Part shown: positions 59,563 to 64,000 of the stretch, piece after piece
How positions within the stretch are numbered: the first letter of the stretch is position 1
How the letters are laid out: each line of letters begins with the position of its first letter
Source of the DNA: Elusimicrobia bacterium GWA2_56_46
Lineage (GTDB): Bacteria; Elusimicrobiota; Elusimicrobia; Elusimicrobiales; UBA9959
Direction: 5' to 3'
Assembly: GCA_001799575.1 (NCBI GenBank)
Contig: MGTT01000015.1
Span: 1 to 64,000 of the forward strand
Length of the DNA stretch: 64,000 bases
Program-made: the position numbers and the translations under genes
Notes under the pieces: model-generated
Seen by the model: only the letters and a program-made list of their open reading frames with translations
Database searches by the model: none
Told to the model about the DNA's origin: nothing

Positions 59563-61026
59563 CTAGAGATGAACACCCGCGGCACTAGCCTCGCTGCCCG
59601 CCCAGGCCTCGAAGAGCTTCTTTGTTTTAGGATCGCGCAGTCTTTCAAACAGGCAATCCAAAATCCCGGAATAAATCTCACAGCGGTAATTCGGGTGGTG
59701 CAGATACAGATCGTTGTGCTCCGAATAATTAAAAACCGGGCAAACCCCGCAATAAGGCTTGTAAACGCAGGAGGAGCAGAGCGTCTGTATGTCGGTAATA
59801 GACGCCGTAGCAAGACACTTTACGACCGGACTGGAAACGATGTCCGCATAAGAGTCTTTTTTCAGATTTCCAAGGCAAAAAGAATCCACTCCCTCCACCG
59901 CCAGCATACGGCCTTCGTCGCAGGTAAACACCCGCCCGTCGTAATCGTACGCCAGCTGGCCGATCCCGGCGCCGCAGGGCGACCTGAGATCCATAAAATT
60001 CGGGTCGGAATCCGTCAATATTTTCCCGAGGAAGATCCTGGCGGCATGCTCGACTATCGAACTTTTTCCCTGCGCGTTGAGCTCGATTATGTAATCGAGG
60101 GCCTTTTTATAAAAATCCAGATACTCCGCGGCGGAGTAACCGATGCCCGGCCAGGCTTCTTTCGCGACCCCGAAAGGGTTAAGAAACCTGAGGAAAATAC
60201 CCCTGGCTCCGGCGCGCGCGTATTCATCGACTATTTCCCTGTGACGCCCGAGCGATTGTTTTGTGACCGTCAGCAGAGCGTCCGGCCCATTTTTGGTTCT
60301 GGAACTTTTTTTCTTTATCCGCCCCCACCACTTCACGACGGCGCCGTAACTATCCGCCTCCGCGCAGACGCGGTTCCTGTTATGAAGATCCTCCGGACCG
60401 TCCAGGGACGTGCAGACCGCGACATTGTGCTTCAGTAAAAAATCAAGCCGTTCAGCCGTCATGGCCAGAAGATTGGTGACAAGGCTGAACCCCACTTTTT
60501 TGTCCGAACTCTTCAGGCGGGCCCCCGCTTCCTTTACCACAAATTCCAGAACCGGCCAGTTCAGCAAAGGCTCACCGCCCTGAAATTCTATGGTAAGGGC
60601 CCGGGCCGGGGAGGAGAAAATGGCGTCGAGAACCCTGCCGGCGGTTTCCCGGGTCATATCAAGCCCGGCCCCTGACTTTACCGACGAAGCCTGGCAGTAC
60701 ACGCACTTATGATTGCAGCGTTTGGTAAGCACGATGATATGCAGCGCCGGGCCGTTGAAGAGAAAATGGCTCTTTTTGCGCCAACGATCGCTTAACGAGT
60801 CAAAATCCATATAATCGCGGATCAGGCCTTTCTGCGCCAGATTTTTATAATCCGCCGACCCGCTGGGCACGGTACCGGAGGTGAACGCGGAAAAAACCGC
60901 GGGGGAAAGGAAAACGTGGTCCCCTATATCGTTGGTGACAAGATAATCGGCGCCAAGCTTTTTATACCGGAAAAACCCGGTTTTTTTAGCGTTGAAATCA
61001 ATTTTTTCTTTTTGCTTTTTTAGCAT
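59563..61026 (-). CDS. hxsB: His-Xaa-Ser system radical SAM/SPASM maturase HxsB
   Basis: A 487-residue rSAM/SPASM protein. Its N-terminus (FFRYKKLGADYLVTNDIGDHVFLS, about residues 18-41) is the HxsB-type leader-binding-like segment. The rSAM triad is Cys104/Cys108/Cys111 in CNHKCVYC; then IEFQGGEPLLNWPVLE, VTNLLAM and CTSLDGPEDLHN. The SPASM region has PCGAGIGQLAYDYDGRVFTCDEGRML and CSSCVYKPYC. SPASM rSAMs of this size modify peptides using two auxiliary clusters. It lies between hxsD (29-bp overlap) and the HxsA-like gene, the natural arrangement of His-Xaa-Ser loci. Confidence 0.85.
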   Translation of the reverse strand: MLKKQKEKIDFNAKKTGFFRYKKLGADYLVTNDIGDHVFLSPAVFSAFTSGTVPSGSADYKNLAQKGLIRDYMDFDSLSDRWRKKSHFLFNGPALHIIVLTKRCNHKCVYCQASSVKSGAGLDMTRETAGRVLDAIFSSPARALTIEFQGGEPLLNWPVLEFVVKEAGARLKSSDKKVGFSLVTNLLAMTAERLDFLLKHNVAVCTSLDGPEDLHNRNRVCAEADSYGAVVKWWGRIKKKSSRTKNGPDALLTVTKQSLGRHREIVDEYARAGARGIFLRFLNPFGVAKEAWPGIGYSAAEYLDFYKKALDYIIELNAQGKSSIVEHAARIFLGKILTDSDPNFMDLRSPCGAGIGQLAYDYDGRVFTCDEGRMLAVEGVDSFCLGNLKKDSYADIVSSPVVKCLATASITDIQTLCSSCVYKPYCGVCPVFNYSEHNDLYLHHPNYRCEIYSGILDCLFERLRDPKTKKLFEAWAGSEASAAGVHL

Positions 61027-61453
61027 GTTTGCTTTTTTCCCACGGCACGGCTATACCGAGAGGGTCATCTTTATAAGTCTCGTTTTCCGCCTCTTTGAGC
61101 AGCTTCTCTATCTCTTTTTCCAGTTCCGCGTCAAGAACAGGCGCGGCGCCCGGCAGTTCGGCGGTTTTGGGCTGGGCGGAAACCAGCGCCTGAAGGACTA
61201 TCCTTTCACGCAAAACCTGGTTAACCGAAGCCACCTTAAGGCGTAAAGCGTGGTGAAGGAGCTCGTTGTGGAATTCTCCAAGCAGCTTCCTTTCATCCCG
61301 CAGTTTTTCGTTTTTAGCCTCCAGGCCGACCACAAGCGAGCCGCTCCCCTCTTTCCCCAGTTTTACGAAAGCATCTTTGGAAAATGTGTAAGCGGCCGCA
61401 TAAACGCAATCCAGGGGATAAACGCTCAGATCAACTTTTATTTGTGTTTTCAT
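60998..61453 (-). CDS. hxsD: His-Xaa-Ser system protein HxsD
   Basis: A 151-residue protein. The segment VDLSVYPLDCVYAAAYTFSKDAFVKLGKE and the later ASVNQVLRERIVLQALVSAQP follow HxsD, the small accessory protein of His-Xaa-Ser systems, to my recollection. The C-terminus is a coiled-coil-like acidic stretch (LEKEIEKLLKEAE) and a basic end (KSKHAKKAKRKN). The ATG at 61453 fits the family start; ATG 61492 is the alternative. No HxsC gene is next to hxsB; type B rSAM genes downstream may fill that role. Confidence 0.7.
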   Translation of the reverse strand: MKTQIKVDLSVYPLDCVYAAAYTFSKDAFVKLGKEGSGSLVVGLEAKNEKLRDERKLLGEFHNELLHHALRLKVASVNQVLRERIVLQALVSAQPKTAELPGAAPVLDAELEKEIEKLLKEAENETYKDDPLGIAVPWEKSKHAKKAKRKN

Positions 61454-61532
61454 ATTTGTCAGCGCCAAAGACGGAGTCCACGGCCCGGTCATTCATCCAC
61501 CGGCACGCGAGCGCGGAGAATTTGAGGCGGAT

Positions 61533-62045
61533 TTATATTTTGCAACACAGCATGGTGCCGGACTGCGGAACCGACGTCTCCGGCCCAAGCGGGTACAGCC
61601 TCCCGGTGGCGTCCATAGCCGCCAGGATAACATTCGCCCCGCCGGTACAGGTCGTGACTCCGCCGCTGGAGTAGGATTCCGCCTTGCACTTCATGCCGCT
61701 GTCCGCCCAGGAGGCCAAACCGTTGGCGTCCGAAGTCAGGACTTTTCCAACTGCCTGCGTACCGTCCACCAGCCTGAACGTTCCCGCAACGTGCAACTTG
61801 GCGGTAGGAAGACCGCCTGGGCCCAGGCCTATCCCAACCCTGCCTCCGTCGCGCGCCAGCAGGGTCTGTCCGGTGGTCAGGAGACTGGCGTAACCGCCGT
61901 AAGGGGCCGGGTAATAAGTGGTAAGCGTCAATGTTTCAGAAGCGATAAACCCCGGCCGCCAGACGATAAAGAAAAATACCAGCGTAAAAAGAGAACCCCC
62001 GCGCATGAAATCGCGTTTAACCGTTGTCCCCTCAGTGTTTTCCAT
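61533..62045 (-). CDS. Secreted repeat-type surface protein, first gene of the rSAM block
   Basis: A 170-residue protein with a hydrophobic N-terminal segment (GGSLFTLVFFFIVWRPGFIAS) ending before ETLTLTTYYPAPYGGY. The middle (AKLHVAGTFRLVDGTQAVGKVLTSDANGLASW) resembles trimeric or fibre-like surface proteins. Cys pairs (KCKAESY, TTCTGG, LCCKI) suggest disulphides. The combination is one I associate with Elusimicrobiota. ATG 62045 follows GGGGGAGG by four bases, downstream of a good promoter. It lies 79 bp before hxsD with no terminator between them. Confidence 0.55.
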   Translation of the reverse strand: MENTEGTTVKRDFMRGGSLFTLVFFFIVWRPGFIASETLTLTTYYPAPYGGYASLLTTGQTLLARDGGRVGIGLGPGGLPTAKLHVAGTFRLVDGTQAVGKVLTSDANGLASWADSGMKCKAESYSSGGVTTCTGGANVILAAMDATGRLYPLGPETSVPQSGTMLCCKI

Positions 62046-62105
62046 AAAACCTCCCCCGCCGGCAGCCAGGACAGCCCTCTGGTAAGATCTCCCTACACAT
62101 CAGGT

Positions 62106-62134
62106 AGTTTAGCAGAAAATACCGCTATTTTCAA
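62106..62134 (-). promoter_or_regulatory. Promoter for the 62-41 kb minus-strand gene block
   Basis: On the minus strand: TTGAAA (62134-62129), a 17-base spacer, TAAACT (62111-62106) with an extended TGC before it. Transcription should start near 62099, giving a 54-base leader with a strong GGGGGAGG Shine-Dalgarno before the ATG at 62045. No other clear promoter is seen until 41 kb, so it may drive the whole block. Confidence 0.6.
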
Positions 62135-62152
62135 GCGTCCTTTTTCCCCGGG

Positions 62153-62893
62153 TTACCTCAATTTTCCGGTCCAGGCGAGGATATAATCCAGGAGTTCCGG
62201 CCGGGCCGCGGAAAGCATATTCGCGCCGTGGCCGCCGGGCCCGGCTTTGAAAACAGCGGGAAGATTCCGGGACTTCGCCTGCACGGTCAGATAGCCGGCG
62301 CTTTCCCAGGCGTAGGCGTCGTTCTCGGAAGCGGCCAGCAGCAGCGGAGCGGAACTTGCGTCCTTTAAAAAACCGGCGGCTTCTACCCCCGCATAAGAAA
62401 GCCCGGGGGACAGCAGCACTATCGCGGCAGGTTTCAGGCCCTCGGCGACGGCTTTAAGAGAGAGATTGGCTCCAATACTGGCGCCGCACAGCACCAGCCG
62501 GTTTTGCCGGATCTTTCTGCTCTTAAGGAAGTCCGCCGCGGCCCGGATATCAGCCGAAAGTCCGGCCCACCTGGCTGGGGAAAAGGTCTTATAGTCCGCC
62601 GGTTTGCCGGAACACCTGAGGCTCCGCCCGTGCCCCCTAAGATCCAGGGACAGGTAACCATAACCTTTTTTTTTCAGCCCGTCTTCCAGAACCCGCCATT
62701 CGTTCCTGTCGGACCCAAGGCCATGCGTATTCACAAAGACATAGGATCCGGAGGACGCGGCCTGGTAAGACGCTTCTATCGCGCAGCCATCGGCTGTTTT
62801 AAAACGAACCGTTTCACCGGCGGACGCCGCGGGATTCGACGCGGCGCAGGCGCCGAGCCCGACAACGGCCAGTAAAATTTTAAGGCGCTTCAT
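62153..62893 (-). CDS. Lipoprotein alpha/beta hydrolase
   Basis: A 246-residue protein with a lipobox (VVGLGACAAS). The alpha/beta hydrolase catalytic set is present: nucleophile Ser in LVLCGASIGANLSLKA, the acid in LLAASENDAYAWESA, and His in GGHGANML. The strand THGLGSDRNEWRVLEDGL and SLDLRGHGRSLRCS are the oxyanion and cap regions. It likely is an outer- or inner-membrane lipoprotein esterase or peptidase. It overlaps the barstar-like gene by ATGA, so it is part of the ribonuclease operon. Confidence 0.78.
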   Translation of the reverse strand: MKRLKILLAVVGLGACAASNPAASAGETVRFKTADGCAIEASYQAASSGSYVFVNTHGLGSDRNEWRVLEDGLKKKGYGYLSLDLRGHGRSLRCSGKPADYKTFSPARWAGLSADIRAAADFLKSRKIRQNRLVLCGASIGANLSLKAVAEGLKPAAIVLLSPGLSYAGVEAAGFLKDASSAPLLLAASENDAYAWESAGYLTVQAKSRNLPAVFKAGPGGHGANMLSAARPELLDYILAWTGKLR

Positions 62894-63294
62894 AGCATTA
62901 TCACCTTGAACGGAAGTTTATATTTGTCAAGAATGAATTCGGCGGCGGCCGCGGAGATCTCCCTGAAATCCGCAAGATCCGCCGGCGAGTCTTTCAGGAA
63001 CAGCGCGGAACCGTCTATGACGACAGCGTAGCCGCGGGCCCGGAGATTATCCGGCAGGGAACGCAGGCAGTCCAGCAGGGCGTCCCAGTTATAACCGAAA
63101 TAGGAAGGAAACCTGAACCCGGCGGCCAGCGCGGCAAGCAGATCCTGCTTGTTTTTGATTACGGCGCCGTCCAACCGGGCCGTAAAAAAACCAAGCGGAG
63201 AAAGCATTTTTTCCGCTTCCTCCGCTTTCAGATCTTTTCCCTCCGGCCTCACAAACAGTTCACTTCCGGCCATCAGGTCAGTCAGATCCCTCAT
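62890..63294 (-). CDS. Barstar-like ribonuclease inhibitor
   Basis: A 134-residue barstar-family protein: ARLDGAVIKNKQDLLAALAAGFRFPSYFGYNWDALLDCLRSLP contains the signature FP.YFGxNWDAL.DCL, and VVIDGSALFLKDSP fits the barnase-facing helix. Barstar binds and neutralises a barnase-type RNase. The cognate enzyme is encoded directly upstream (63320-63898). Confidence 0.88.
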   Translation of the reverse strand: MRDLTDLMAGSELFVRPEGKDLKAEEAEKMLSPLGFFTARLDGAVIKNKQDLLAALAAGFRFPSYFGYNWDALLDCLRSLPDNLRARGYAVVIDGSALFLKDSPADLADFREISAAAAEFILDKYKLPFKVIML

Positions 63295-63319
63295 CTCTCA
63301 TCCCTTGTTTTCCGGGTTT

Positions 63320-63898
63320 CTACCTCACCACTGTCAATTCTATAAAGTGAGCGTAATGATCCGGCGTGTAGTACAACTTCTCCCCGCCGCCGATTATGAT
63401 CCGTTCGGAACCGCGGGCGCTCAGGTCAGGAGCAACCTGATAAGTCGTCCCGTCTATAACGACTGTGTGCGGGGCGTTGCCTGTGAGAAGCGTATATTCC
63501 TTGTAAAAGCCGAGGGGCTGCTGAGGGAGTCTCTTTTCCTTGTTGGTGAATGTGGCGCCATCCTGGGAATAAGGCAGATGCACGTTATTATATACGTCGC
63601 TCACCAGTTTGAGAATGGCTTTTATTCGGGCGGGGTCTTCGACTTTGGGAGCGAGGTCGCGGCCGGGTTCTATAACCTTGTCGTCTTCAAAAACGAACGG
63701 AGCGGCTTTAAAGTCCAGGGGGACCATAGCCGTCAACTGATCCGGAGAGGACGCCAGAGCAAAGAGGGTTTCTACGGCCGAAACCCCGTTCGATCCGCTC
63801 CCGGCAACGGAAGCCGCCGTCCCGGCGCCGGCGTTGGAAACATTCGCAAAAAAGACCGACATTAAAACACTGAACAGCGCCGTTTTCGTTTTAGACAT
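63320..63898 (-). CDS. Secreted barnase/RNase T1-type guanyl-specific ribonuclease
   Basis: A 192-residue protein with a signal peptide (MSKTKTALFSVLMSVFFANVSNAGA), a linker, then a C-terminal microbial ribonuclease domain: FYKEYTLLTG (catalytic Glu region), RGSERIIIGGGEKLYY (catalytic Arg) and TPDHYAHFIEL (catalytic His), in the order of the barnase/RNase Sa family. It should cleave RNA after guanosine. Export plus an adjacent barstar inhibitor suggests an antagonistic or nutritional RNase made safe in the cytoplasm. ATG 63898 follows AAGGA by about nine bases. It is 25 bases upstream of barstar. Confidence 0.82.
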   Translation of the reverse strand: MSKTKTALFSVLMSVFFANVSNAGAGTAASVAGSGSNGVSAVETLFALASSPDQLTAMVPLDFKAAPFVFEDDKVIEPGRDLAPKVEDPARIKAILKLVSDVYNNVHLPYSQDGATFTNKEKRLPQQPLGFYKEYTLLTGNAPHTVVIDGTTYQVAPDLSARGSERIIIGGGEKLYYTPDHYAHFIELTVVR

Positions 63899-64000
63899 TT
63901 ATTTTATCCTTGGAACCGCGCGATGTATGCCTTAATAACCGCTATATTCTATACGAACCGGAAATATCCGCCAGGGCCTTAAGGCCTATGGAGGGATGGG

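Overview
This is a high-GC bacterial chromosome segment, probably from an uncultured Elusimicrobiota lineage. The taxonomic call is an inference. It rests on a secreted protein carrying LTLTTYYPAPYGGY at 61533-62045, a type I associate with that phylum, and on a nitrogenase-like gene set embedded among radical SAM genes, which I recall being reported from groundwater Elusimicrobia but cannot verify here. No rRNA, tRNA, CRISPR array or intact insertion sequence was seen.

Region 1 (1-31 kb) is mostly ordinary metabolism, in short operons that are mainly on the minus strand. It holds a methyltransferase, a HTH-nucleotidyltransferase pair, an S41 protease and MFS and NCS2 transporters. It also holds a MurU-like nucleotidyltransferase beside an AmgK-RapZ fusion, scpB, hrpB, udk, a guaB-guaA pair, a histidine kinase, a GH30 glycosidase and an EEP phosphatase. 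A dispersed module resembles the ygeW/ygeY/yqeA set (knotted carbamoyltransferase, M20 peptidase, carbamate kinase, PLP lyase/synthase) with a poly-gamma-glutamate hydrolase. Two tandem YiiX-like hydrolases and arfB complete it. Short palindromes with A/T tails lie just after stop codons and probably act as terminators.

Region 2 (31-62 kb) is the striking part. About 20 radical SAM (rSAM) genes occur almost back to back, most with ATGA or longer overlaps, in four blocks of alternating strand. The largest block, on the minus strand from 62045 to 41099, may be a single operon of 20 genes. In transcription order it runs: secreted protein, HxsD, HxsB, an HxsA-like His-Xaa-Ser repeat precursor, a Cys-rich prepilin-like protein, five rSAM genes, a NifH-NifD fusion, a NifK-like protein, three rSAM genes, an A24 (prepilin-peptidase-like) membrane protease and four more rSAM genes. 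I use two labels. Type A rSAMs have GGEPLLR and end near a DxDG motif without auxiliary cysteines. Type B rSAMs look like HxsC: they have GGEPT, an HD...T..GS motif, usually a PLC-like motif, and a C-terminal C-x2-C-x5-C. The simplest reading is a hugely expanded His-Xaa-Ser RiPP-type maturation system coupled to an ATP-driven nitrogenase-like reductase and a prepilin-type export or processing branch. Its product is unknown.

Region 3 (62-64 kb) is a small operon encoding a secreted barnase/RNase T1-type ribonuclease, its barstar-like inhibitor and a lipoprotein alpha/beta hydrolase.
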